A stretch of DNA of 64,000 nucleotides from Streptomyces yatensis (lineage in GTDB: Bacteria; Actinomycetota; Actinomycetes; Streptomycetales; Streptomycetaceae): the NCBI RefSeq assembly GCF_018069625.1, contig NZ_CP072941.1:1860001-1924000 (forward strand). Reading direction: 5' to 3'. The position numbers and the translations under genes were made by a program. The notes beneath the pieces were generated by a model. It did not search any database. It was not told where the DNA came from and was given only the letters and a program-made list of their open reading frames with translations. Positions within the stretch are counted from its first letter, which is position 1, and the number at the start of each line of letters is the position of its first letter. Of the stretch, positions 51,676 through 60,487 are shown in pieces.

Positions 51676-52581
51676 TCAGGGCAGGACGCCCGCGGGGGTG
51701 CGTACGGCGCCCCGCAGGCGGGCCGCGTCCCGGCTCGGGGGTGCGCCGAACTGGCGGCGGTACTCGCGGCTGAACTGCGAGGGGTTGTCGTAGCCGACGC
51801 GGTGGCCGACCCCGGTGACATCGCCCGGGTGGGTGGCGAGCAGCAGCCGGGCCTCCTGGAGCCGGATCTGCTTCTGGAACTGGATGGGGCTCATCGCGGT
51901 CACCGCCTGGAAGTTGCGGTGGAAGGCGGAGACGCTCACGCCGGACAGGCGTGCCACGTCCTCGACCCGGAAGGACTCCGCGTAGTGCTCGCGGATCCAG
52001 CGCACGGCCCGGGAGACATGGCTGAGGCCGCTGTCGGCGAGGCCGAGCTGACGCACCGTCGCACCCTGCTCGCCGGTGATCACACGCCACAGGATCTCGC
52101 GCTTGACCAGCGGGGCCAGTACGACGCGGTCGCGCGGCTCGTCCAGCAGGCGCAGCAGCCGGACCACCGCGTCGAGCAGCGCGGGCGGGGCATCGCTGAC
52201 GGCGATGCCCGACGGCGCGCCCGCGCCTCCGCGGGGGGTGTCCGCGGGGCCGGCCTGCAGCAGCAGTTCGGCGACGGCGGACGGTTCGAGCGTGAGGCCG
52301 AAGCCGAGGGCCGGCTGCTCCGGTTCGGCCTGGGTGAACTGTCCGGTGACGGGCAGGTCGACGGATGCGACCAGGTACTGCCCGGCGCCGTACTCGTAGA
52401 CCCGCTCACCCAGCGCGAGTCGTTTGGCGCCCTGGGCAATGACCGCCAGCACCGTGCCGGACGTGGAGGGCGCCGGCGGGTCCGCCCGGTCGACCTTCGA
52501 GATCAGGACGCCGTCGATGGCGGTGGTCCAGTCCGGCCGGGCATGCCGGGCCAGCAGGGTGCGGAGCTCTTCGAGGAACAT
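51676..52581 (-). CDS. AraC-family transcriptional regulator
   Basis: A 301-residue regulator with the AraC_N-type cupin-like N-terminal domain (VLAVIAQGAKRLALGERVYE, LVASVDLPVTGQ) and a C-terminal pair of HTHs at about residues 205-295 (VEDVARLSGVSVSAFHRNFQ, VGYDNPSQFSREYRRQFG). ATG 52581 gives MFLEELRTLLARH, the standard start. It is divergent from the monooxygenase-hydrolase pair across about 140 bases, so it most likely controls those two genes. Confidence 0.92.
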   Translation of the reverse strand: MFLEELRTLLARHARPDWTTAIDGVLISKVDRADPPAPSTSGTVLAVIAQGAKRLALGERVYEYGAGQYLVASVDLPVTGQFTQAEPEQPALGFGLTLEPSAVAELLLQAGPADTPRGGAGAPSGIAVSDAPPALLDAVVRLLRLLDEPRDRVVLAPLVKREILWRVITGEQGATVRQLGLADSGLSHVSRAVRWIREHYAESFRVEDVARLSGVSVSAFHRNFQAVTAMSPIQFQKQIRLQEARLLLATHPGDVTGVGHRVGYDNPSQFSREYRRQFGAPPSRDAARLRGAVRTPAGVLP

Positions 52582-52723
52582 GCGTCCATTGCAGCACCGT
52601 TTCGCAGCGCAGCTCCCAAACCCGCGAGGATCGTGCAAGTACGAGCGAGCATCGTTCTACGTTTCCGCAGGCCAGGCACCTTGAATGGAGTCACCGCACT
52701 CCATCTCCGAGAAGAAGGCAGCC

Positions 52724-53044
52724 ATGATCGTCACATACGGCTTCAACGCCACCCTGACCGCCAAGCCCCACATGGGCGACCGGCTGGTCGAGCTGCTGCT
52801 GACCGGCCTGAACGAGGGCAACCCCGGCGCGAGCGAGCACTGCGTCGTCTATCTGGTCTCCCGCTCCGCGTCGGACCCCGACGTCGTCCACATCACCGAG
52901 GGCTGGACCAGCGAGGAGGACCACCACCGGATCTTCGCCGGCAAAGCCGCCCAGGCCATCGTGGCGCAGATCGACGGACTGCTGGCCAGGGAATCCGAGT
53001 ACACCGACTACGTCCCGGTCCGCGGCAAGACCACCGCCTTCTGA
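52724..53044 (+). CDS. Antibiotic biosynthesis monooxygenase-like (ABM) protein
   Basis: A 106-residue ferredoxin-like barrel protein of the ABM/quinol monooxygenase family: IVTYGFNATLTAKPHMGDRL, CVVYLVSRSASDPDVVHITE and GWTSEEDHHRIFAG are the typical beta-alpha-beta elements. It would form dimers and could act on quinol- or aromatic-type substrates without a metal, or in haem degradation. ATG 52724 follows AGAAGAAGG. It is 98 bases before a hydrolase gene on the same strand and divergent from an AraC regulator. Confidence 0.88.
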   Translation: MIVTYGFNATLTAKPHMGDRLVELLLTGLNEGNPGASEHCVVYLVSRSASDPDVVHITEGWTSEEDHHRIFAGKAAQAIVAQIDGLLARESEYTDYVPVRGKTTAF

Positions 53045-53142
53045 ACCCCGGACCGATCCCCCGGCCTGCCGCCTCGATGCCCACCGAAGCGGCCCCACCC
53101 TCTCCGACCGTCCCGCGCCACCCCCACGAAGGGCCAACCACC

Positions 53143-54111
53143 ATGCCCACGGCACGACCTGCCCTGGACCCCGAACTGCGCGAGCTCCTGGCCGACATGC
53201 CGCTGATGTCCCAGCTCAGCCCGGAAGTACTCGCGCAACTGCGCCAACTCCCCTCGACGCCCGTCGAGTCCCTGCTCGCACACCGGCAGGCCGACCTGCG
53301 CGAGATCACCGTGCCCGTCGAGGACGGCGCCCCGATCCCCCTGTCGGTCTTCAGCCCCGCGAGCACCGAGCGCACCACTGCCGCACCCTGCGTCTACTGG
53401 ATGCACGGCGGCGGAATGGTCATGGGCGACCGCTACTCGCAGATCGACATCCCGCTGGAGTGGCTCGACGCGTTCGGCGCGGTCGTGGTCTCCGTGGACT
53501 ACCGACTCGCCCCCGAGGCCACCGGCACCGCCCTCGTCGACGACTGCTACCGGGGACTGCGCTGGATCGCCGAACACTCCGGGGAGCTGGGCATCGACCC
53601 CGACCGGATCGTCGTCGCCGGCGCCAGCGCGGGTGGCGGCCTCGCGGCGGGCGTCGCCCTGCTGGCCCGCGATCTCGGCACCCCGGCGATCGCCGCCCAG
53701 ATGCTGATCTGCCCCATGCTCGACCACCGCAACACCAGCACCTCCAGCCGCCAGTACTCCGGCGGACCCGGCGTCTGGACTCGCGAGATGAACGCGTTCG
53801 GATGGCGCGCCGTCCTCGGTGACCTGACCGACGACCAGGTGTCCGAGTACGTCTCACCCGCGCTGGCCGCCGACCTCTCCGGCCTGCCGACCACCTACAT
53901 CGACACCGGCTCCGCCGAAGTCTTCCGCGACGAGGACACCGACTACGCCACCCGCATCTGGACGGCCGGCGGCCAGGCCGAACTCCACGTCTGGGCGGGC
54001 GGCTTCCACGGGTTCGACGCCCTGTACCCGCAGGCACACATCTCGGCCACCGCCCGCCGGACCCGAACCGACTGGCTCGCCCGGGTCCTGTCCCCGAACC
54101 GCGCCGCATGA
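53143..54111 (+). CDS. Alpha/beta hydrolase, hormone-sensitive lipase family
   Basis: A 322-residue esterase of the HSL group. The oxyanion-hole motif is MHGGGMVMG, the nucleophile elbow is GASAGGG, the acid is in the TTYIDTGSAEVFRDE region and the histidine in GGFHGFD. The N-terminal cap region reaches about residue 75. It hydrolyses short acyl esters or lactones in the cytoplasm. ATG 53143 is preceded by a weak GAAGGG. It ends 27 bases before the convergent heparinase-like gene. Confidence 0.92.
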   Translation: MPTARPALDPELRELLADMPLMSQLSPEVLAQLRQLPSTPVESLLAHRQADLREITVPVEDGAPIPLSVFSPASTERTTAAPCVYWMHGGGMVMGDRYSQIDIPLEWLDAFGAVVVSVDYRLAPEATGTALVDDCYRGLRWIAEHSGELGIDPDRIVVAGASAGGGLAAGVALLARDLGTPAIAAQMLICPMLDHRNTSTSSRQYSGGPGVWTREMNAFGWRAVLGDLTDDQVSEYVSPALAADLSGLPTTYIDTGSAEVFRDEDTDYATRIWTAGGQAELHVWAGGFHGFDALYPQAHISATARRTRTDWLARVLSPNRAA

Positions 54112-54137
54112 CGCCGAACCGGCGCCGCTGGGTACGG

Positions 54138-56078
54138 TTACATCCGCCTCGACACCCGCCTCGGATTCGGCCGCACCGTCAGCGTGTGCTCGCCCTCGGT
54201 CGCGGGCCGGCGGGCGGTGAGGACGAGCCGGTGGATCGCCGGGCCCCACACGCGGGTGAAGGCCGGGTCGGTGAGTGGGACGGTCTCCACCGAGGCGGTG
54301 AACACCACGGCGTTCCAGCCGAGCATCAGCCCACGCCCGGCCGGCGGGCTGACGACGGCCCGGCCGCCCCCGTCCGCGAGGGCCACCTCCCCGCCGGCCA
54401 GCAGGTGCAGCCCCAGTGAGACCGGCTGGGCGGAGCAGCCCCAGGCGTCGCCGATCTCGATGCGCTCGTCGTCCGCGTCGCGTACGAGCCGGAACGTACG
54501 CTGCCAGCGAGTCAGCCCTGCTTCGGGCGGATAGGCCGCGGCGAGGTCACACCTCAGTTCGTCAGTGGTGCCGTCGCAGAAGTGGGCGACCGCGGCCGCC
54601 CGGAAGTCCGGCCCCGGCGGCTGGCCGAGGCCGTTGACGATCGGCACGTTGTGATACGCGCTGGTCATCGACCAGATTCCGTAACGCTCCGGGCTGAACG
54701 TCTCCTTGCGGTACGTGCCGACCCCGGCGTCGATCAGCAGCGGCCGGGCGTCGAGGGCGACGATGAAGGTGCCGACGTCGTTGTGATTGTGGCTCTCGTC
54801 GTTGTGGCCGCCCTTCGCCGCGAGCAGCAGCCCGCGCTCCGTGCCCGCCGCGGCGCGGGTGACCAGGACCTGGGTGTCGGGCAGCCAGCTGCGTACGGGC
54901 AGCGGGAAGGGGGCGGGCCCGGCCGCCTGCCAGTCGGCGTCGAAGAGGGCATCCGAGATGCGGCGCAGATCGAACGGCCCGCCGGCCTCCGGGATCGCGG
55001 CATCGGCGCCGCCGCGCAGCGCCCGGGCGTGTGCGGACACCTCCGGCTGATCGGTGCGGCGGCCGTACCGGTGCAGCACCGCCGCCGCCATCTCGCGCGG
55101 ACGCGCCGGCCCGTCCGCGAAGTTGACCGCCCAGCCGTCGCCGATCCAGGTGGCCAGGGGATAGCGCGCGATGGCGCGTATCAGCGGATGGCCGAAGACG
55201 CCCGCGTCGGTGCCGAGCAGCGAGGTGAGGGTCTCCAGGCACTCGAAGAGGCTGGCCCCGGCGCGCCACCAGTAGTGCGGTCCTTCGTCGCAGCCGCCGT
55301 CCTCGGGGTGCGCCGCCAGGTAGTTCTCCAGGCCCTGGACGATGCGGGAGACCACTGCGCCACGGACCTCGTCGGACTCCTCGGTCAGCGCGGTGGCCAG
55401 CAGCAGCTCGGAGTGGATCCAGGGATTCCAGTTGTTCAGCTTGGCCGTCGAACCGTCGTACCAGCCCCAGTCGTCGCGTCGCAGATACGGCCGCAGCACC
55501 CGGGTGGAGACCTCCCGGCGCAGCCGTCGGCGCACCAGCGGGTCGATCCGGTCCAGCTCCTCGCCGACGATCGCGTCGGTGAGCGCCAGGAGCACGGCCG
55601 TCATCGAGGCGCCGAGGTCCAGGGTGGGGCGCTCCGGGTCCGGCAACAGGCCGCGGTCGCGGCCGTGGGAGCCGAGGACCCGGAAGTCGTGCGCCGGGAG
55701 CACCCAGCTGGTCTCCTCGCACAGCGCCCAGACGCCGTCCATCACCTCGTCCAGGAATGCCGCGGACGAGGGGCTCATGGCGGTGGCCAGCACCGCCCGC
55801 CCGAGCCGTTCTCGCCGCGCGGCGGCCGGTGCCTGGTAGTCCCAGCGGTCGCCGTCGCGCGCGAAGCGGGCGAACAGGGAGGCGGGCAGGGACGGCCACG
55901 GCGCTTGGAGCGTCGAGGCGGCCGCCCGCAGCACGCGGTCGCGGGTGTCGTTGCCGATGCCCTCCCAGGCGCCCCGGTCCGCCGCGGGCGGTACGGGACT
56001 CCACTCGCCGATCCGCGGCATACGGGCGGCGACCAGCGAGGGCGGGAACAGCTCTGTCAGACGGGGATGGCCGGGCAT
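54138..56078 (-). CDS. Heparinase II/III-like protein
   Basis: A 646-residue protein with an (alpha/alpha) toroid N-terminal half and a C-terminal beta-sandwich, the architecture of heparinase II/III and alginate/oligo-uronate lyases. The conserved core is GGHNDESHNHNDVGTF, whose histidines and asparagines are the family signature, followed by LIDAGVGTYRKETFS and TSAYHNVPIVNG. It lacks a signal peptide, so it acts inside the cell on imported oligosaccharides. Start ATG 56078 is preferred; 56126 is possible. It is the last gene of the glycan-catabolic operon. Confidence 0.85.
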   Translation of the reverse strand: MPGHPRLTELFPPSLVAARMPRIGEWSPVPPAADRGAWEGIGNDTRDRVLRAAASTLQAPWPSLPASLFARFARDGDRWDYQAPAAARRERLGRAVLATAMSPSSAAFLDEVMDGVWALCEETSWVLPAHDFRVLGSHGRDRGLLPDPERPTLDLGASMTAVLLALTDAIVGEELDRIDPLVRRRLRREVSTRVLRPYLRRDDWGWYDGSTAKLNNWNPWIHSELLLATALTEESDEVRGAVVSRIVQGLENYLAAHPEDGGCDEGPHYWWRAGASLFECLETLTSLLGTDAGVFGHPLIRAIARYPLATWIGDGWAVNFADGPARPREMAAAVLHRYGRRTDQPEVSAHARALRGGADAAIPEAGGPFDLRRISDALFDADWQAAGPAPFPLPVRSWLPDTQVLVTRAAAGTERGLLLAAKGGHNDESHNHNDVGTFIVALDARPLLIDAGVGTYRKETFSPERYGIWSMTSAYHNVPIVNGLGQPPGPDFRAAAVAHFCDGTTDELRCDLAAAYPPEAGLTRWQRTFRLVRDADDERIEIGDAWGCSAQPVSLGLHLLAGGEVALADGGGRAVVSPPAGRGLMLGWNAVVFTASVETVPLTDPAFTRVWGPAIHRLVLTARRPATEGEHTLTVRPNPRRVSRRM

Positions 56079-56177
56079 GGCGGAGGGCTCCGGGGAGGGA
56101 GTGGGGACGGGGAACGGGGGCACCACGCGCGGGCGGCCTATGGCCGAGGGCGTGGCGCCCGGGCGCTTTCGGGCGCT

Positions 56178-57377
56178 TCAGACCAGCAGCAGCGACCGGG
56201 GCTGAGCGGACAGGGTGCGGTCCAGGACCAGGGCGGCCGCGCCGATCGCCGCCACGTTTTCGCCCAGGGTGGTCGACGTGACCGTCGTCGGGTGGGTCGG
56301 TCTGACGAACGGGCTCCGCGCCACCATCGACTCGATCGTGGGCAGGAGGCGATCGGACAGCAGCTGCCACACCGGACCGCCGAACACGACCGTGTCCACG
56401 TCCAGAAGCGTCGCCGCCGCGCAGACGCCGCGGCCGACGCGGATGGCCAGGCGCTCGATGATGCCGTCCGCCGGTCCGTCCCCGGCCGCCACCGCCAGGC
56501 GTTCCAGGCCGCGCTGGGCGTCGGCCGGGTCGAGGCAGGTGTACTCGGTGCCGAGCACGCCCAGGGCGATGGCCTCGTCGACGAGCGTACGGGCCGAGAA
56601 GGACGCGCCGAGGCCGCCGACCTCGCCCGCGTTGCCCGACACGCCGCGCAGCACCGTGTCCTCCACCGCCAGGCCCATGCCGGAGCCGGTGCCGAGGTAG
56701 AAGAAGAGCAGGTTGCGGCTGTCCGTGGCCGCGCCCGCCCAGCGCTCGGCCACCACCGCCGCCGTCACGTCCTTGTCGAGCAGCGCCGGGAAGCCGGTGG
56801 CTTCGCTCAGCCGATCGCGCAGCGGGTAGCGGCCCCAGCCCGGCAGCTCCGGCGGGTCCACCACCCAGCCCGCTTCCGCGTCGATGGGGCCGGGAGCGGC
56901 GATGCCCAGGCCCAGTACCCGGGCGTCGTCGATGCCGGTCTCGGCCACCAGCGCCGACACCGATGCCGCCATGTCGGCGGTGGTCCGGTCGGTGTCGCCG
57001 CCGCTCGGCGTCTGCCGGCTGCGCTGGGCGACGACGGTGCCGGCCAGGTCCACCAGGACCGTGGTGATCACCGCGGGGTCGAGGTGTACGCCCACGGCGT
57101 AGCGCGAGCTCGGCACGACCTCCAGCAGCGTGCGGGGCTTGCCGCTGCCGGTGTGCTGTTTGCCCGACTCGCGCGCCACCCCCTGGTCGAGCAACCGGCG
57201 CGTGATGTTCGAGACGGTCTGCGCCGACAGGCCGGTCGCCTGGGCGAGTTCCACCCGGCTGAGGCCGTCCGCGTGCCGGCGGATGGCGTCCAGGATCACG
57301 GACTCGTTGAAGTCCGCCATCCGCGGCAGGTTGGTGCCGCGCCTGATGGCCGGTTTTTCGGGCTTCACGGTCGTCAA
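56178..57377 (-). CDS. ROK-family transcriptional repressor without the zinc motif
   Basis: A 399-residue regulator with an N-terminal winged helix (SVILDAIRRHADGLSRVELA, LSAQTVSNITRRLLDQG) and a ROK sugar-binding domain (LGIAAPGPIDAEAGWV, FYLGTGSGMGLAV). In most ROK proteins a GH then CxCGxxGC zinc motif follows; here the equivalent region reads AGEVGGLGASFSARTLVDEA, with no histidine and no cysteines. TTG 57377 overlaps the mannosidase stop and has GGGGGAGGT just upstream; GTG 57368 is the alternative. It probably represses this operon until an oligosaccharide or sugar phosphate binds. Confidence 0.88.
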   Translation of the reverse strand: MTTVKPEKPAIRRGTNLPRMADFNESVILDAIRRHADGLSRVELAQATGLSAQTVSNITRRLLDQGVARESGKQHTGSGKPRTLLEVVPSSRYAVGVHLDPAVITTVLVDLAGTVVAQRSRQTPSGGDTDRTTADMAASVSALVAETGIDDARVLGLGIAAPGPIDAEAGWVVDPPELPGWGRYPLRDRLSEATGFPALLDKDVTAAVVAERWAGAATDSRNLLFFYLGTGSGMGLAVEDTVLRGVSGNAGEVGGLGASFSARTLVDEAIALGVLGTEYTCLDPADAQRGLERLAVAAGDGPADGIIERLAIRVGRGVCAAATLLDVDTVVFGGPVWQLLSDRLLPTIESMVARSPFVRPTHPTTVTSTTLGENVAAIGAAALVLDRTLSAQPRSLLLV

Positions 57378-60300
57378 CGTACCTCCCCCTGGCTCGGGCG
57401 CATCGTAGGCCGCAGCCGCAGCGTACGGATCTGGAACGGGCGGAACGCCAGGACCACGGCCCCGTCCTCGGACGCGGCCAGCCGCGTGCCCGGCTGCTCC
57501 AGCAGATCGCAGTCGTACGCGGCGGCGAGCCCGAAGCCCGCCGTGAGCCGCGCCGCCCGCACCGCCCCGCCGCACGCCTCGTACAGCCGCACCACGACAT
57601 CGCCGCCCCGGTCGTCGGCGAGCTTCACCGACTCCACCACGACGTCGCAGGTGTCGACGGACACCAGGGCGGCGGCCGACGCCGGGGCCGGGCGCAGCGG
57701 CAGGTTCAGCGCGTAACCCCCCGCGATGGCCTCCTCGATGCCGGCTCCGGCCACCAGCGCGTAGCTGAAGCCGTGCCGCCCGCGGTCGGCCCGCGGGTCG
57801 GGACTGTGCGGCGAGCGGAGCAGCGAGAGCCGCACCGTGGTCGTGGTGCCGCCGTCCGCGCGGGTGTCGCGGCGGATGTCGTGCCCGTATGTGGAGTCGG
57901 TGAGCAGCGCCGCGCCCCAGCGCCGCTCCCCCACGTGCACCCAGCGGTGCGCCCACAGCTCGAAGCGGGCCGCGTCCCAGCTGGTGTTCTCGTGCGTGGG
58001 CCGCTGCACATGCCCGAACTGGATCTCGGCGCTCTCGCGCTCCGCGTGCACATCGAGGGGCCAGGCCGCCTTCAGTACGGTGTCGCGCTCCTGCCAGTCG
58101 ATGTCGGTGCGGACCGTCACCTGACGGGATTCGGCGGCGAGGTCGAGGTGCTGGACGATCCGGGAGGCGCCGAAGGCGCGCTCCACCCGCACCGAGGCGA
58201 GCAGCGGGCCCTCGTCGACCAGCGTCACCGACTCGGCCTCGTCGAGGTCGCGGACGGTGTCGCGGTAGTAGGAGTCGATGTTCCAGGCCGACCACAGGGT
58301 GGGGTCGTCGGGGTGCAGCTGGAGGAGGTTGCCGGCGCCCCCGGGGGCGATCGACTCCCGGTCGGCGGCGTGGTCGTGGACCGAGGTGATCAGACCGCGC
58401 CGGTCGACCACGACCCGTATCACGCCGTTGTCGAGGACGAAGCCGCCGCCCTCGGAAGCGGCCGTGACCTCCTGCCGCGGCGTGGCCACCGTGCCGCCGG
58501 AGGCGAGGGCGTCCACCTCGGCGAGGACGGCGCTGCGCCCGTCCGACAGGCGCTGCGCACCGGGGAGTTCGGCACCGGACACGACGGCGACCTCGCGGCG
58601 GGCGTACGGCCCCGCGTTGAGCAGCGCTCCGGCGGCACCGGGCAGCCGGCCCACCGCATCCGCGATCAGCGTCTCCAGCTCGTCGCGGATGTCCCCGTAC
58701 TCCCGCTCGGCCTGCTGGTGCACCCATGCGATGGAGGTGCCCGGCAGGATGTCGTGGAACTGGTTCAGCAGCACCCGCTGCCACAGCGCTTCGAGGCGCT
58801 CGTACGGGTACGGCGCGCCCGCCCGTACCGCCGCCGTCGCCGCCCACAGCTCGGCCTCCCGCAGCAGTGCCTCGCTGCGCCGGTTGCCGCGCTTGGTGCG
58901 GGCCTGGCTGGTGTAGGTGCCGCGGTGGTTCTCCAGGTACAGCTCGCCGCGCCACACCGGAAGCCCGGTGCGCTCGGCCCGCGCCGCCGCGAAGAAGGCG
59001 TCCGGCGCCTCGATGGCGACCTTGGGCGAGCCCTCCAGATCGCGCAGCCGGCGGGCCTTCTCCAGCATGGAGCGGGAGGGGCCGCCACCGCCGTCGCCGT
59101 AGCCGAAGGGGACGAGGGAGCGGGTGGCCACTCCCTTGTCCTCGAAGTTGCGCTCGGCGTAGGCGAGTTCGGCCGCCGTGAGCGACGCGTTGTAGCTGTC
59201 GACGGGCGGCAGGTGGGTGAAGATGCGGGTGCCGTCGATGCCTTCCCAGTGGAAGGTGTGGTGCGGCAGCTTGTTCGTCTCGTTCCAGGAGAGCTTCTGG
59301 GTCAGGAACCACTCCGCGCCGGCGAGCTTGGCCAGCTGCGGGTAGGCGGCGGTGTAGCCGAAGGAGTCCGGCAGCCACACGCCCTTCTGCTCGACACCGA
59401 ACTCCTCCGCGAAGAAGCGCCGCCCGTACACCAGCTGGCGGGCCATGGCCTCGCCGCCGGGGAGGTTGCCGTCGGCCTCGACCCACATACCGCCGACCGG
59501 GACCCAGTTGCCCTCCGCGGCCGCCTTCTTCATCCGGGCGAAGATCTCGGGGCGCCGCTCGCGCATCCACGCGTACTGCTGCGCCGAGGAGCAGGCGAAG
59601 ATCAGCTCGGGGTACTCCTGGGCGAGAGCCGTCATGTTGGTGAACGTGCGCGCGCACTTGCGTACGGTTTCGCGCACCGGCCACAGCCAGGCCGAGTCGA
59701 TATGGGCGTGCCCGACGGCGGCGAGGGTGTGCGCGGAGGCGTGCGCCGGCCGGGCGAGCACATCGGCGAGGCGGTCGCGTGCCGCGGCGGCGGTGCTCGC
59801 CACGTCGGCCGGGTCGACGGCGTCGGCGGCGCGGCGCAGGGCGTAGAGGATCTCGTGCCGCCGGGTGGAGCCGAGCGGGAGTTCGCGCATCAGCTCGTCG
59901 AGGACCTCGATGTCGTGGATGAGGTGCCAGACGTCGTCCTCGCGGACCGCGATCTCGGCCTGCTTGAGGCGGTAGAGAGGGTCGGGGCCGGCCGTCGCCC
60001 GCGAACCGTAATGGGTGTTGATCCCCGCACTGCCGGTGATGGGCGGATTGGCGGCGAGCTCGATGAGGAGGTCGACGCCGTCGCCGCCGGTGGCGGGGTC
60101 GGCGAGGAGCACGCTGCGGTGGTACGGGTGCAGACCCTGGATCGGCGAGCCGTGGGCGTCGTGGACGAGGCCCTCGGCCTGGCCGCCGGGCCCCTTGGTG
60201 AGGTCGAAGTCCAGGTCGAAGACGGCCTCGACGCGGCGTCCCGCCCAGTCGGCGGGGATCTCGGCGCCGGCGCGGAGCCAGGTGGTGCACCAGGGCGCGC

Positions 60301-60487
60301 CCCAGGTCGAGCCGAGCTGGAAGGGCTCGTACGCGGCGGTCAGCGCGTCGGCCACGGGCACGGGCTCTCCGTCCACGAACCAGGCGCTGAGCGAGAGCGG
60401 CCGGGCAGCGCCGTACAAGGCGGGGCGGACGACCCGGTCGAGCAGCTTGCGGATCCGGTCCTCGATGATCCTGCGGTCGTCATGCAC
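57374..60487 (-). CDS. GH38 alpha-mannosidase
   Basis: A 1037-residue glycosidase hydrolysing alpha-mannosides with a zinc-dependent retaining mechanism. The N-terminal Ig-like domain is followed by the GH38 core: VGHAHIDSAWLWPVRETV with the zinc ligands, GVWLPDSFGYTAAYPQL with the nucleophile aspartate, and NQFHDILPGTSIAWVHQQ. The C-terminal beta domains include SYALVAGAGIEEAIAGGYAL. There is no signal peptide, so it works on oligosaccharides taken up by the cell. GTG 60487 overlaps the upstream stop by eight bases (GTGCATGA). Confidence 0.93.
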   Translation of the reverse strand: MHDDRRIIEDRIRKLLDRVVRPALYGAARPLSLSAWFVDGEPVPVADALTAAYEPFQLGSTWGAPWCTTWLRAGAEIPADWAGRRVEAVFDLDFDLTKGPGGQAEGLVHDAHGSPIQGLHPYHRSVLLADPATGGDGVDLLIELAANPPITGSAGINTHYGSRATAGPDPLYRLKQAEIAVREDDVWHLIHDIEVLDELMRELPLGSTRRHEILYALRRAADAVDPADVASTAAAARDRLADVLARPAHASAHTLAAVGHAHIDSAWLWPVRETVRKCARTFTNMTALAQEYPELIFACSSAQQYAWMRERRPEIFARMKKAAAEGNWVPVGGMWVEADGNLPGGEAMARQLVYGRRFFAEEFGVEQKGVWLPDSFGYTAAYPQLAKLAGAEWFLTQKLSWNETNKLPHHTFHWEGIDGTRIFTHLPPVDSYNASLTAAELAYAERNFEDKGVATRSLVPFGYGDGGGGPSRSMLEKARRLRDLEGSPKVAIEAPDAFFAAARAERTGLPVWRGELYLENHRGTYTSQARTKRGNRRSEALLREAELWAATAAVRAGAPYPYERLEALWQRVLLNQFHDILPGTSIAWVHQQAEREYGDIRDELETLIADAVGRLPGAAGALLNAGPYARREVAVVSGAELPGAQRLSDGRSAVLAEVDALASGGTVATPRQEVTAASEGGGFVLDNGVIRVVVDRRGLITSVHDHAADRESIAPGGAGNLLQLHPDDPTLWSAWNIDSYYRDTVRDLDEAESVTLVDEGPLLASVRVERAFGASRIVQHLDLAAESRQVTVRTDIDWQERDTVLKAAWPLDVHAERESAEIQFGHVQRPTHENTSWDAARFELWAHRWVHVGERRWGAALLTDSTYGHDIRRDTRADGGTTTTVRLSLLRSPHSPDPRADRGRHGFSYALVAGAGIEEAIAGGYALNLPLRPAPASAAALVSVDTCDVVVESVKLADDRGGDVVVRLYEACGGAVRAARLTAGFGLAAAYDCDLLEQPGTRLAASEDGAVVLAFRPFQIRTLRLRPTMRPSQGEVR

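Noticed and set aside
51415-53142. An N-terminal extension of the alpha/beta hydrolase through an open frame starting at 51415
   Set aside because: It crosses the AraC gene and the ABM gene in non-coding frames. The hydrolase cap begins normally at ATG 53143.
56178-60290. A 1370-residue open frame on the minus strand across the ROK and mannosidase genes
   Set aside because: Only its ROK part, up to 57377, has real features. The rest is an alternative frame of the GH38 gene, Arg/Gly/Pro-rich with no family resemblance.
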